From: Gammaproteobacteria bacterium
GTDB taxonomy: Bacteria; Pseudomonadota; Gammaproteobacteria; Steroidobacterales; Steroidobacteraceae
Direction of reading: 5' to 3'
NCBI GenBank assembly: GCA_027315105.1
Contig: DAHUYP010000076.1
Span: 1-64,000 of the forward strand
Length of the DNA stretch: 64,000 bases
Shown in pieces: positions 35,444-44,325 of this stretch. The notes under the pieces were generated by a model, which was given only the letters and a program-made list of their open reading frames with translations, searched no databases and was not told where the DNA came from. Made by a program: the position numbers and the translations under genes. The first letter of the stretch is position 1. Every line of letters begins with the position of its first letter.

Positions 35444-36732
35444 GGTAGATTCTGCAGGGGACCGAAGTTCCCCGGCGAGCTGGGGTCTTGCAGCAGCACG
35501 CCCGGATTATTGGGAATCACGCCATTGCGAGCCGGCTGGGATGGACCCGTGCCAATGACGATATCGGGGTAACCGTCGCCGTTGACGTCCAGCACGGCGA
35601 TCTCGTTCGCGTTCGTCACCGCATAGTTGACCGCCGCCGCGAAACGACCGGGGCTGGCCGCGTTCTGCAGCAGCACGCTGACCGCGCCCGTGCCGCCGAT
35701 CACGATGTCGGGATGGCCGTCGCCGTTGACGTCGGTCACGACGATGGATTGCGCCATGCTGCCGGGCGCGGTCGGATAGCCCACCGGTGCCAGGAACTGC
35801 CCCGGATGGGCGGCGTCCTGCAGCAGCACCGAGACCGTCGGTGAGCCGCCACCGGTCGGGCCTGGATCCGTGATCACGAGGTCGTTGAAGCCGTCGCCGT
35901 TCAGATCCGCGATCGCGATCAGGTTCGCGCCGAAGGCGTTGGCGTTGATCGTCTGGTTGAATATCGCGACCGGTGCGGCGTAGGTGGCGGTGCCGGCGGC
36001 GCCGGTATGCAGCAGCAGCTTGACGCCGACGTTGTCGGTCAGTACCACGTCCGGAATGCCGTCCCCATTGAGGTCGCCCACGGCTACCCAGTTGGCGCCG
36101 CCCGGGTACAGCGCGATGGGATTGGCAAATGTACCCGGTGACGTCTGCAGGAACAGCGACACGTTGAAGTCGGCCGACACGAGGTCGGGCAGGCCGTCAC
36201 CGTTCATGTCGGCGATCGCGACCTGGGAGGCGCCGGGTGAGGACAGGATCAGCGGCGCGGCGAATGTGCCCGGGGTTTGCGTACTGTTGAAGAACACTGC
36301 GAGCGCGCCATCGTCGTAGCTCGCCGAGACGACGTCGGGCAGCGTGTCGCCATTGAGGTCGGCGGTGGCGAGATACAGTGGATCGTTGCCATCGCTGGTC
36401 AGCACCGGCGGTGCGAAGCCACCGGGGCCCGTCGATAGGTAGATCTTCAGGTTGCCCGCATTGAACTGCGGGTTGTACAGGACGGTACTGGTCGCAACGA
36501 TCGATGGGTGACCGTTGTTGGTGAAATTCCCGGCCACCAATCCCAACGACACCTCGGTCGGCGTGTAGACCGCACAAGACCCGCAATAGTTGTCGCCGCC
36601 GCAGCTCGTGAGCGCGGGCAGGGCGGCGAGCAGCACCAGACTGCGCAGCGACGGCCGCGACCGCGGCCACTGCGGCGCGCTGGCTGGATGACCCTCGAGC
36701 ATCAGCGCGCGGCATTCGGTGGTGGATGTCAT
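35440..36732 (-). CDS. FG-GAP/VCBS repeat lipoprotein
   Basis: A 430-residue protein with a late lipobox (LPALTSC) after a basic leader, so a surface or periplasmic lipoprotein. The rest is a beta-propeller of about seven FG-GAP repeats with Ca-binding loops of the form DxNGDGxxD (DLNGDTLPD, DMNGDGLPD, DLNGDGIPD, DLNGDGFND, DVNGDGHPD, DVNGDGYPD). Such propellers mediate adhesion or substrate binding; the ligand is unknown. It converges on the amino acid permease. Confidence 0.85.
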   Translation of the reverse strand: MTSTTECRALMLEGHPASAPQWPRSRPSLRSLVLLAALPALTSCGGDNYCGSCAVYTPTEVSLGLVAGNFTNNGHPSIVATSTVLYNPQFNAGNLKIYLSTGPGGFAPPVLTSDGNDPLYLATADLNGDTLPDVVSASYDDGALAVFFNSTQTPGTFAAPLILSSPGASQVAIADMNGDGLPDLVSADFNVSLFLQTSPGTFANPIALYPGGANWVAVGDLNGDGIPDVVLTDNVGVKLLLHTGAAGTATYAAPVAIFNQTINANAFGANLIAIADLNGDGFNDLVITDPGPTGGGSPTVSVLLQDAAHPGQFLAPVGYPTAPGSMAQSIVVTDVNGDGHPDIVIGGTGAVSVLLQNAASPGRFAAAVNYAVTNANEIAVLDVNGDGYPDIVIGTGPSQPARNGVIPNNPGVLLQDPSSPGNFGPLQNLP

Positions 36733-37057
36733 GGGGTCTCCTCACGGATCATCGGAGTTGCATCGCGTACCGTCGGCGCAAGCGTGAAACGGCTCGCGGC
36801 CCATTGCGTTGACGTCCGGTGTCGGCGCCCGAGAGCGGCAATATTCTACGGCAAGCGGCCGTGCCTCCCGCGCCGGAAACGCGCGCCTCGCGTGCGGCAA
36901 ACCCGCGCCTTCGTGGCGCGTTGCCGCATGAAAGCCTGGGAAAAATCACGTTGCCCGGCGTGCAGGCAGGCGGGCGCGCGGGCGCGGCCGGCGTGATGAT
37001 GCTCTGCAACAGCCGATGGCGTAGCGCATCTGCCGACCGCGCGCGCTGCGCGGGGGA
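36733..37057. other. 325-base intergenic region, nothing recognised
   Basis: Between the FG-GAP lipoprotein and the uracil-DNA glycosylase gene. Short open frames occur on both strands but none has a plausible ribosome site plus family motif. It would hold the FG-GAP gene promoter near its left end. I see no tRNA, terminator or repeat. Confidence 0.5.
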
Positions 37058-37792
37058 CTATCGATCGCCGCCTGGCCACCGATGCGCTGCCGGGCGCGGC
37101 GAGCGCAGTGCGTCGCGCAGGCCACGCGCGAATTCGGCGGCGCCTCCCATCGAAGGATGGCGCAGACGAACGGCGGCGCATCCGAGCTCATCGAGCGCCC
37201 GCTGGGCATGGCGGCCGACCGCGAACACGGTTGCGTCCGGCCATCCATTCAGCAGCGCCGCGAGCACCGGCAGTCCGCGCGCCAGCTCCGCGCGCGCCGG
37301 TGTGCGATTGGATTGCAGATTGCGGGCGGCATGCGGGTGCCAGGGGAAGGCATTCCAGAGCACCGTGTCGTGCGCGACGCCCAGCTCGTGCAGGGCTTTC
37401 CAGACCGTGGTGGCCGAGGGTTCGCTCCACGGGACATGACGGGTGGACAGGCGCGATGCCGGGGCCGCGACTCGTGGCACCGCGCCCGCGATGAGCAGGC
37501 GCTCGCTGGTGAATGCGATACCGCTCACGTGACAGCCCTGGTAGCCGGCCGCTTCGCCGACCAGAATCCGCGCCGGCCGAACGCTCAGGTGCGCGCGCAG
37601 ACGTTCGCGCCGAGCCACCGGCCCATTGAGCGCTCCATCGGTGCGCGGGTCGCGCTCGGTCCATGGGTTGAAACTGTCGGAGCCGCCGCCGGCCGCCAGC
37701 AGGCGAAAGAAATGAGCCAGGCAGGACGGCGGCACTGCCGATACGGTGCCTCGGACCGGTGCCGGCTGCTCTACAATCGACGTCCGTGTCAT
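37058..37792 (-). CDS. Uracil-DNA glycosylase superfamily protein
   Basis: A 244-residue protein. The motif-1 region ILVGEAAGYQGCHVSGIAFTSE, the strand LWNAFPWHPH and the C-terminal RHPSMGGAAEF (HPS motif) match a uracil-DNA glycosylase-fold family that excises uracil or damaged bases. The usual family Asp/Asn of motif 1 is replaced here (GEAAGYQG), so the exact UDG class and lesion are uncertain. Start at 37792 is chosen because the longer frame is low-complexity. Divergent from the GlcG gene with 44 bases between starts. Confidence 0.75.
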   Translation of the reverse strand: MTRTSIVEQPAPVRGTVSAVPPSCLAHFFRLLAAGGGSDSFNPWTERDPRTDGALNGPVARRERLRAHLSVRPARILVGEAAGYQGCHVSGIAFTSERLLIAGAVPRVAAPASRLSTRHVPWSEPSATTVWKALHELGVAHDTVLWNAFPWHPHAARNLQSNRTPARAELARGLPVLAALLNGWPDATVFAVGRHAQRALDELGCAAVRLRHPSMGGAAEFARGLRDALRSPRPAAHRWPGGDR

Positions 37793-37836
37793 CCGGGGAA
37801 GCTCGGCGCGTGATCTGCCGTCAGGAGGGATGAAAT

Positions 37837-38376
37837 ATGTACTCTCGCATCGGACTGTCGATACTGGCCGCCGGCTTGCTGCTGGAGGTCGATCCGGGGC
37901 GCGCCGCGGATCAGGCCCCGCCGGCCGCGAACCCGCTCGACGTGATCCCTGAGAAAATGCCATTCAACATGCCTTATGGAGTACCGATCTCGCTGCAGCG
38001 TGCCCAGGCCGCCGCGCAGGCGGCCGTGGCCGAGGCCGCCAAGCGCGGCTGGCAGCTCAATGTCGCGGTCGTGGATTCCGGCGCCAATCTGGTGGCATTC
38101 ATGCGCATGGACGGAGCCCAGCTCGCCTCGATCGCGATCGCGGAGCACAAGGCGCGTACGGCGGTGGAGTTTCGCAGGCCCACCAAGGTATTCGAGGACG
38201 CGCTGCAGAAGTCGGACTTCAAATACGTGCTGACGCTCGATGGCGTCATCGCCTCGCGCGGCGGGATTCCCCTGGTCGAGGACGGCAAGATCATCGGCGC
38301 CATCGGCTGCTCCGGCGGCACCGGCTCCCAGGACGAGGTGGCCTGCAGCGCTGCTGCCGCCGCGATCGACAGGTAG
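37837..38376 (+). CDS. GlcG/HbpS family heme-binding protein (secreted)
   Basis: A 179-residue protein with a signal peptide (LSILAAGLLLEVDPGRAAD). The mature domain has LNVAVVDSGANLVAFMRMDGA, HKARTA and the C-terminal GKIIGAIGCSGGTGSQDE, all of the GlcG/HbpS fold. Family members bind heme or are found in glycolate and corrinoid contexts; a precise role here cannot be given. An AGGAGG lies eight bases before the ATG. Confidence 0.85.
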   Translation: MYSRIGLSILAAGLLLEVDPGRAADQAPPAANPLDVIPEKMPFNMPYGVPISLQRAQAAAQAAVAEAAKRGWQLNVAVVDSGANLVAFMRMDGAQLASIAIAEHKARTAVEFRRPTKVFEDALQKSDFKYVLTLDGVIASRGGIPLVEDGKIIGAIGCSGGTGSQDEVACSAAAAAIDR

Positions 38377-38405
38377 GACGGCCGCGAAGGCGCACCCGCC
38401 GCGGC

Positions 38406-39395
38406 TCATGGTGGTGGCGCGCCGACGTCGAAACGGTCCTGAACGACCCACTTGCCCGGCGCGGGTGCATCGGCATCGGCCAGCCGCACCATTTCCCCGC
38501 GCAGCCGATGGTCCAGCAGCTCGAAGCGCAGATAGTGGAAGTTCGGGAATTGGTCGCCCTGGTAGCGGTCCGCGGCGGATCGCGTCACGGGCAGCGGCTT
38601 TGCGCCGCCGCCGCCCGATACCAGATACGTTACACCGTCGCGCTCGAAGCGCTCGTAATTGTGGACGTGCGCGGCGCACACAATGAAGTGACGCGAAGAG
38701 TGTCTCGCCGCGGCGGTCAATTGTGCCGCCATGGCCGCTTCGTTCGCCCGCACGCCCGCCGGCGCGTCGGTCATGGGCGGATGGTGCAGCAGGATCACCA
38801 CGAAGAGAATGCCGTCGGCGGGCGCGTCGAGCCGTCGTTGCAGCCACTGGGCCTGTTCACTGCCCGGCAGCAGAGAGGCGTTGCTGTCGAGCGCGATGAA
38901 CTGCAGTTGGGCGCCGAGCGTCACCGCGTACCAGCGCCGGCCGCGCAGATCCGGGAACGCCTGCCACCAGCGCTCGAGACAGCCGAGCTGCTCGCACTGC
39001 TGGAACTCGTGATTGCCGAGCACCGGGAACACGCGCAGCCGCTCGGCGCGCCATGCCGCGGTCTCCTGCCGATAGACGCGGTAATCACGTTCGTCGCCGC
39101 CGTGCCACGGCACGTCGCCTGTCAGGAACAGGGCGTCGGGACGTTCGGCGGCGATCTCGGCCACGAGCGCCTGACGCGGGCCCGGGCGGCTCGCCTGCGC
39201 TTCACGCACGTCCGTGAAGCGCATGTCGCCGTAGACGATGAACCGGGTCGGTTGGCGGAGCACGGCCTGGTCGATCCTGAAGGCGTCGTCCGCTGCGGCC
39301 GGCGGCGGCGCGCTCGGCGGTGCGTGCGCGCACGCGGCCAGCAGCGTTGCCGACAGCAGCGAGCTGATCAGCCTGATGATTCGGCCTGTATGCAT
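38406..39395 (-). CDS. Metallophosphoesterase lipoprotein (purple acid phosphatase-like)
   Basis: A 329-residue protein with lipobox LLAAC after a short leader. Calcineurin-like metal-binding blocks occur in order: FIVYGDMRFTD, ALFLTGDVPW, VLGNHEFQQ, ILLHHPP and CAAHVHNYERF (GHxH position). These residues should hold a di-metal centre for phosphoester hydrolysis in the periplasm; substrate unknown. The frame continues for 1000 codons upstream antisense to the aminopeptidase gene, so the ATG at 39395 just before the lipobox leader is used. Confidence 0.88.
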   Translation of the reverse strand: MHTGRIIRLISSLLSATLLAACAHAPPSAPPPAAADDAFRIDQAVLRQPTRFIVYGDMRFTDVREAQASRPGPRQALVAEIAAERPDALFLTGDVPWHGGDERDYRVYRQETAAWRAERLRVFPVLGNHEFQQCEQLGCLERWWQAFPDLRGRRWYAVTLGAQLQFIALDSNASLLPGSEQAQWLQRRLDAPADGILFVVILLHHPPMTDAPAGVRANEAAMAAQLTAAARHSSRHFIVCAAHVHNYERFERDGVTYLVSGGGGAKPLPVTRSAADRYQGDQFPNFHYLRFELLDHRLRGEMVRLADADAPAPGKWVVQDRFDVGAPPP

Positions 39396-39629
39396 GGCTC
39401 TGCTTCTTGATCGGCGCGGGACGCGACCCGCGCTTCGCGCCCGTGGCGTGCAGCGCGGACTGCCGGCTGCCGCAGGTCGCCGGGGTCGCGCGACAGGACC
39501 GCGACGATACCCGGATACCCAGGTCGCGACAACCCGCCCGCGCGACGGCCGGGCGCTCCTGGAACCGACCCTCGAGCCTGCGAGTCTGTTACTCTCTCGC
39601 CAAACAACAAGGCGAGCGAGGCCGATCTC

Positions 39630-42377
39630 ATGACCAGGTTTCCCCGGATCATTGCTCCGAAGTCGTCGCCCTTCACGATGCGCATGCCGTGCCGGCGCGC
39701 GCTCGCGGCTACGGCCCTGACCGCCGCGGCCGTGGCCGCTGCCGGCCTGGTGCCGGGTCCGGCGCTGGCGTCGCCGGTCGCCGCCGAAGCGCCATTTTCG
39801 TTCGATACCGCGCCCGGCCGGCTGCCCAAGGACGTGGTGCCGATCGATTACAGCATTGCGATCGTACCGGACGCCGGCGCCCGCACGTTGACCGGCACGG
39901 AAACGGTGACGCTGCGGTTCCGCTCGGCGGCAGACAAGGTGATATTCAATACCCTCAATCTGAAGCTGCGCCAGGTGCGCCTGGACGGTAAACCCGTCAA
40001 ACGCGTGCAATCGGACGACGACGCGCAGCTCACCACGGTGACACTCGCAGCGCGGGCGCCGGCCGGGCTGCACCGGCTGACCCTGGCCTATTCGGGGGTC
40101 ATCCAGACGCAGCCGCAGGGAATGTTTGCTCAGCCCTACTCCAAGCCCGGCAGCGGCACCGGCGGGCTGCTGCTGTCCACCCAGATGGAGGCGACCGATG
40201 CGCGCCGCATGTTCCCATGCTGGGATGAACCCGCATTTCGTGCCACGTTCAAGCTGACCGTCACCGTACCGGCTGCCTGGACGACCTTGTCCAACATGCC
40301 GGTCACCAAGCGCATCGTGCACGGGGCGCTCGCGATCACTACATTCGCGCGTACGCCGCCCATGCCCTCGTATCTGGTCGAATTGACCGCCGGCGATCTG
40401 CGTTCGATCGGCGCCCAGGGCGGCGGGGTGCATTTCGGCGTATGGGCGGTGCGCGGACGCGAAGCCGACGGCGCCTATGCGCTCGCCAACGCGCAGCAGA
40501 TCCTGGCCGATTACAACGACTATTTCGGCTACCCGTATCCTCTGCCGAAGCTCGATTCGATCGCCATCCCGGGCGGCTTTTCGGGCGCGATGGAGAACTG
40601 GGGTGCGATCACATACAACGATCAGCTGCTGCTGGTCTCGAGCGCCAGCTCGATTGCCGACCGCCAGGAAGTCTACAGCACGCAGGCGCACGAGATGGCG
40701 CATCAGTGGAACGGCGATCTGGTGACGATGGGCTGGTGGGATGACCTGTGGCTCAACGAGAGCTTCGCCTCCTGGCGCGCCGCGAAGGAAACGGATCTGC
40801 GCAATCCGACCTGGAAATGGTGGGAGCGGCAGGACGCCGAGAAGGAGAGCGCCATGCGGGCCGACGCGCGTGTTTCGTCGCACGCCATCCAGCAGCACGT
40901 CACCGACGAACTGCAGGCCTCGAGCGCGTTCGACCCGACCATCACCTACCACAAGGGTCAGGCGGTGCTGCGCATGTTCGAGGCGTATCTGGGCCCGGAC
41001 ACCTTCCGCGACGGCATTCGCCGCTACATGAAGGCGCACGCGTTCGGCAACGCCACCACGGCGGATCTGTGGAATGCGCTGAGCGGCGCGAGCGGCCAGG
41101 ATGTCGGCGCGATCGCCGCGGGTTGGACCGAGCAGGCCGGCTTCCCTCTGGTCAGCGTGACCGCCCGCTGCGACGCGGAGGGCAAGCGTACGATCGTGCT
41201 GTCGCAGCGGCGCTTCCTGCTGCACGCAACCGATGGCGCCCAGAGCGATACCCAGGCTGCAAACTGGAAGGTTCCGCTGCAGATCCGCGCCGGCGCGCAG
41301 GGTGTGCCGCAGTCGGTGCTGCTGACGCAGGATGCGCAGACGGCGAGCGCGGGTTCCTGCCAGGATCCGTTGAGCGCCGACGCCGGCGCCATCGGGTACT
41401 ATCGGGTCCAGTACGACGCCGCCACGCTGGCGGAAAATACCCGCAGCTTCGGCACGATACCGGACGGCGACCGCATCGCGTTGCTGGACGACCAATGGGG
41501 GCTGGTCGAGTCGGGCGCCGCGCCGCTGCCGACCTATCTGGCGCTGGCGGCAGCGATGGGTGGCAATCTGGACACCCGCGCCTGGGAGCAGATCACGGGG
41601 GCCCTGGGAACCATCGAATACGACGAGCGCGGCAGCCCCGGGCATGAGGCGTTCAGCGCCTACGCGCGCTCGATCCTCGAGCCGGTGGCGGATCGTCTCG
41701 GCTGGGACGGCAAGGCCGACGAGACGCCGGATTTGCAGCGGCTGCGCCGAACCGTGATCGGCGATCTGGGGGCCTGGGGCGATCAGGCGGTGATTGCGGA
41801 AGCACGCCGCCGCTTCGCCTCGTTCCTGCACGATCACAACACCATCAGCGCCGATGATCAGGATATGGTCCTGTCGATCGTCGGACGCTACGCCGACGCG
41901 GCGACGTTCGAACAGCTGCACGCGCTGGCGAAGCATGCGAATGACGAGGCGGAGCTGAAGCGCTTCTACCTGGCGCTGGCCCAGGTGCGGGACCCCGAGC
42001 TTGCCGCGCAGGTCGTGCAGATTGCGCTCGGCCCGGAGTTGCCGCCGCAGGCGGTGCTCCTGCGGGCGATGATGATCTTCACGCTTCGCGGCGAGCACCC
42101 GCAGCTGGCCTGGACGACGTTCAGCGACAACGCGGACAAGTTGTTGGCATCGTTTGGCAACCTGAAGCCGCTGTTCCTGGCGCAGTTCGTCCCCGACGTC
42201 TTCTGGGACAGCCTGCCACTGGATCAGCTCGAAGCGTGGATCAAGGCGCACGTGCCGCCGGAGATGTCGCCCAGTGTCGCCAAGGGCATGGAGGGTGCGC
42301 GCATCAGGCTGTTCGTGAAGCAGTCGCTGGTGCCCGCCGCCGATGCCTACCTGGCCGCCAAAGCGACGCGCGCATGA
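39630..42377 (+). CDS. M1 family metallo-aminopeptidase, secreted
   Basis: A 915-residue protein with an N-terminal signal region (RRALAATALTAAAVAAAGL, cleavage after ALA). The exopeptidase motif GAMEN is at 319-323, the zinc motif HEMAH at 354-358 and the third ligand Glu377 in LNESF. A C-terminal ERAP1-like helical domain follows. It would trim N-terminal amino acids from peptides in the periplasm, complementing the S9 peptidase at 3741. The ATG at 39630 or an internal ATG at 39678 could start it; both keep the signal. Confidence 0.93.
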   Translation: MTRFPRIIAPKSSPFTMRMPCRRALAATALTAAAVAAAGLVPGPALASPVAAEAPFSFDTAPGRLPKDVVPIDYSIAIVPDAGARTLTGTETVTLRFRSAADKVIFNTLNLKLRQVRLDGKPVKRVQSDDDAQLTTVTLAARAPAGLHRLTLAYSGVIQTQPQGMFAQPYSKPGSGTGGLLLSTQMEATDARRMFPCWDEPAFRATFKLTVTVPAAWTTLSNMPVTKRIVHGALAITTFARTPPMPSYLVELTAGDLRSIGAQGGGVHFGVWAVRGREADGAYALANAQQILADYNDYFGYPYPLPKLDSIAIPGGFSGAMENWGAITYNDQLLLVSSASSIADRQEVYSTQAHEMAHQWNGDLVTMGWWDDLWLNESFASWRAAKETDLRNPTWKWWERQDAEKESAMRADARVSSHAIQQHVTDELQASSAFDPTITYHKGQAVLRMFEAYLGPDTFRDGIRRYMKAHAFGNATTADLWNALSGASGQDVGAIAAGWTEQAGFPLVSVTARCDAEGKRTIVLSQRRFLLHATDGAQSDTQAANWKVPLQIRAGAQGVPQSVLLTQDAQTASAGSCQDPLSADAGAIGYYRVQYDAATLAENTRSFGTIPDGDRIALLDDQWGLVESGAAPLPTYLALAAAMGGNLDTRAWEQITGALGTIEYDERGSPGHEAFSAYARSILEPVADRLGWDGKADETPDLQRLRRTVIGDLGAWGDQAVIAEARRRFASFLHDHNTISADDQDMVLSIVGRYADAATFEQLHALAKHANDEAELKRFYLALAQVRDPELAAQVVQIALGPELPPQAVLLRAMMIFTLRGEHPQLAWTTFSDNADKLLASFGNLKPLFLAQFVPDVFWDSLPLDQLEAWIKAHVPPEMSPSVAKGMEGARIRLFVKQSLVPAADAYLAAKATRA

Positions 42378-42607
42378 GGTGCAGAGGGAACGCGTCGGAG
42401 TCTCGCTCGACGTCGCACAAGCGGCGTGCATCATTGCGCCGCCGTGCCCTCAATTCATTCTTCCGGCGTTCGCCTGGCGCCGGAGCAGGAGGCCCGTCCT
42501 TGCAATAACCACCTGATCCACATGGCTTTCCGTTGAGCGCGAATGCCATGGCATAAACGTTGCATCGACAATCGGGCGCCGGTAGCCACATGGCCGCCGG
42601 CAAGGGC

Positions 42608-42629
42608 GCGGATCCGACAGCGGGTCCGC
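42608..42629 (+). promoter_or_regulatory. Leader hairpin upstream of the narK terminator
   Basis: An 8-base stem GCGGATCC / GGGTCCGC (one G-T pair) with the six-base loop GACAGC, 10 bases before the terminator stem. Hexaloop hairpins are what ANTAR proteins such as NasT bind; the loop does not have the A1/G4 consensus, so this identity is tentative. Confidence 0.5.
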
Positions 42630-42639
42630 CAAGGCAACG

Positions 42640-42692
42640 CCGCCAATCCGGACGCAGCCCTCTCGGCTGCGTGCCGCTGGCGGTTTTTTTTT
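42640..42692 (+). terminator. Intrinsic terminator in the narK leader
   Basis: Outer stem CCGCCA/TGGCGG and inner stem ACGCAGCC/GGCTGCGT around loop CTCTC, ending in nine T. It points towards narK and lies in the same transcript, 58 bases before the ATG. The preceding gene ends 262 bases upstream, so it is either that gene's terminator or an attenuator of narK. Confidence 0.85.
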
Positions 42693-42750
42693 GCGTGCGA
42701 GATCGCGCGAAGTGCAAGCCAATCATCCGCTCAGGCAGGGGACTACATCG

Positions 42751-44130
42751 ATGACGCCATTACTTGCTGCATTGAGGAGTGGGAACTGGAAGTGTCTGTT
42801 TGCGTGCTTCCTGTATTTCGACACCGGTTTCACCGCCTGGGTGATGCTCGGGCCGCTTGCGCCGTACATCGGCAAGCAACTGGTGCTGACGCCGGCCCGG
42901 TCGGGTTTCCTGGTCGCGGTACCGGTGCTCGTGGCCGCCATCGTGCGCGTGACGCTGGGCAATCTATTTCAGTCGGTCGACGGCCGCAGGCTCGCGCTGC
43001 TCGGCATCACGCTGTCGGCGATTCCGGCGTTCGTGCTGCTGTGGCCGATCGCGCCGACCTACACGCTGTTGCTGGTCCTGGGGGGATTGCTGGGTCTGGG
43101 CGGCGCGAGCTTCGCGATCGCATTGCCGATGGCGGGCAGCAGCTATCCGCCGCGCGTGCAGGGGCTCGTGCTGGGATTGGCGGCGGCCGGCAATATCGGC
43201 GCCGTCGTGGACGGTTTCCTGTTTCCGAGTCTCGCGCTGCACTTTGGCTGGCAGCGCGCCACCGCGGCGGTGCTGCCCTTGCTGGCGCTGACCGCCGTCG
43301 CGGTGATCCTCTGGGCGGAGGATCGCAGTGCCAAGAGCGGCAGCGCGGCGCGTGCCTTTGGCGGCTTTGCGGTATCGCTGATCGGCGTGATGGCGCTGGT
43401 GCTGCTGGTCGATGCGGGGCTGTTCGGCCATGGCAAGGCCGGACTGTTGCTGCTGCCGGTTTTCGGCGCCGTGGTCGCGCTCGCAGTGCTGCCGCGCAAG
43501 TACCTGGCGGTGCTCGCCGAACGCGATACCTGGGTGGTCATGCTCGTCTACAGCATCACCTTCGGAGGCTTCGTCGGCATGTCATCCTACGTGAGCCTGC
43601 TGCTGACGACGCAGTATCAAATGCCGAAAGTCGACGCCGGCCTGTGCATGGCGGCCCTGTCCTTCACGGGCGCCATGGTGCGCCCGATCGGTGGATTCAT
43701 CGCCGATCGTCTCTCGGGCGTGCGCGTGCTGCTGGTGTTGCTGCTGGCGATCTCGGTATGCAACTTCGCGTTTGCAGCGCTCATGCCGTCGCTAGCGGGC
43801 GGAATCGCGTTGCTGGCAGCCCTGTACTTCTGCTTCGGTCTCGGCAACGGCGCCACGTTTCAGCTGGTGCCGCATCGCTGGCGCGGCAAGACGGGCCTGA
43901 TGACCGGCATCATCGGCGCGGCCGGCGGCATCGGCGGTTTCTACCTGCCGGTGGTCATGGGCATCGCCAGAGAGAGCACCGGCAGCTACCAGCTCGGCTT
44001 CGCCACCTTCGGCGCCCTGGCGGCGCTCGCTCTGCTGCTGGTCGGTGCCTTGCAGCAGCAATGGCTCGCCTGGGCGCTGCCCGGCGATGTCGGCCTGGGC
44101 CTCGACGCCCCCGTCGCGCAGGCGGAGTGA
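42751..44130 (+). CDS. narK: NarK/NNP family nitrate/nitrite transporter
   Basis: A 459-residue, twelve-helix MFS protein. The N-terminal FDTGFTAWVMLGPLAPYIGK and the helix-5 GLAAAGNIGAVVDGFLFP motifs are typical of nitrate/nitrite porters (NarK/NasA). AGGGGA lies eight bases before the ATG. It should import nitrate or exchange nitrate/nitrite at the inner membrane. The downstream genes (nasT remnant, NasS-like sensor) support a nitrate role; a leader terminator precedes it. Confidence 0.88.
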   Translation: MTPLLAALRSGNWKCLFACFLYFDTGFTAWVMLGPLAPYIGKQLVLTPARSGFLVAVPVLVAAIVRVTLGNLFQSVDGRRLALLGITLSAIPAFVLLWPIAPTYTLLLVLGGLLGLGGASFAIALPMAGSSYPPRVQGLVLGLAAAGNIGAVVDGFLFPSLALHFGWQRATAAVLPLLALTAVAVILWAEDRSAKSGSAARAFGGFAVSLIGVMALVLLVDAGLFGHGKAGLLLLPVFGAVVALAVLPRKYLAVLAERDTWVVMLVYSITFGGFVGMSSYVSLLLTTQYQMPKVDAGLCMAALSFTGAMVRPIGGFIADRLSGVRVLLVLLLAISVCNFAFAALMPSLAGGIALLAALYFCFGLGNGATFQLVPHRWRGKTGLMTGIIGAAGGIGGFYLPVVMGIARESTGSYQLGFATFGALAALALLLVGALQQQWLAWALPGDVGLGLDAPVAQAE

Positions 44131-44227
44131 ATTCCAATTCCGGGCGACGACCACGCAACGCCGGCGGCGCCGCCCCCGGCGCGCGAGTAGCCGCGTCCAC
44201 GGCCGATCAGGCGCTGCGCTCGCGCCG

Positions 44228-44314
44228 TTGCGCAAGGCCGCCATGGATTCCAACCTGCGGCTGGCGCAGGTCGGGCAGAGTGTCATCGCGGCGGCACGGT
44301 TGCTTGGCAAATAG
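44228..44314 (+). pseudogene. nasT: C-terminal remnant of NasT (ANTAR domain)
   Basis: The last 28 codons in this frame read LRKAAMDSNLRLAQVGQSV then IAAARLLGK, which matches the end of an ANTAR RNA-binding domain (LRK.AMD.N.RL..V...L) as found at the C-terminus of NasT antiterminators. The receiver domain and the rest of the ANTAR are absent; upstream sequence is unrelated. It stops 11 bases before the NasS-like gene, exactly where nasT would lie. Recognition is by motif; loss by deletion is inference. Confidence 0.7.
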
Positions 44315-44325
44315 GATCATCGCGC

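Larger units (their letters stand above)
42378..42750. other. 373-base leader region of narK
   Basis: Between the aminopeptidase and the narK-like gene. Contains several hairpins and a strong intrinsic terminator ending 58 bases before the narK ATG (annotated separately). No protein-coding frame is convincing. It looks like a transcription-attenuated leader rather than an ordinary promoter spacer. Confidence 0.65.

Noticed and set aside
36733-37057. Small open frames in the gap before the glycosylase
   Set aside because: Composition is like antisense shadows, no ribosome site and no known motif.
38406-42434. 1342-codon open frame on the minus strand
   Set aside because: It runs antisense through the M1 aminopeptidase, whose GAMEN and HExxH motifs and signal peptide are on the plus strand; only the metallophosphoesterase end (to 39395) is real.
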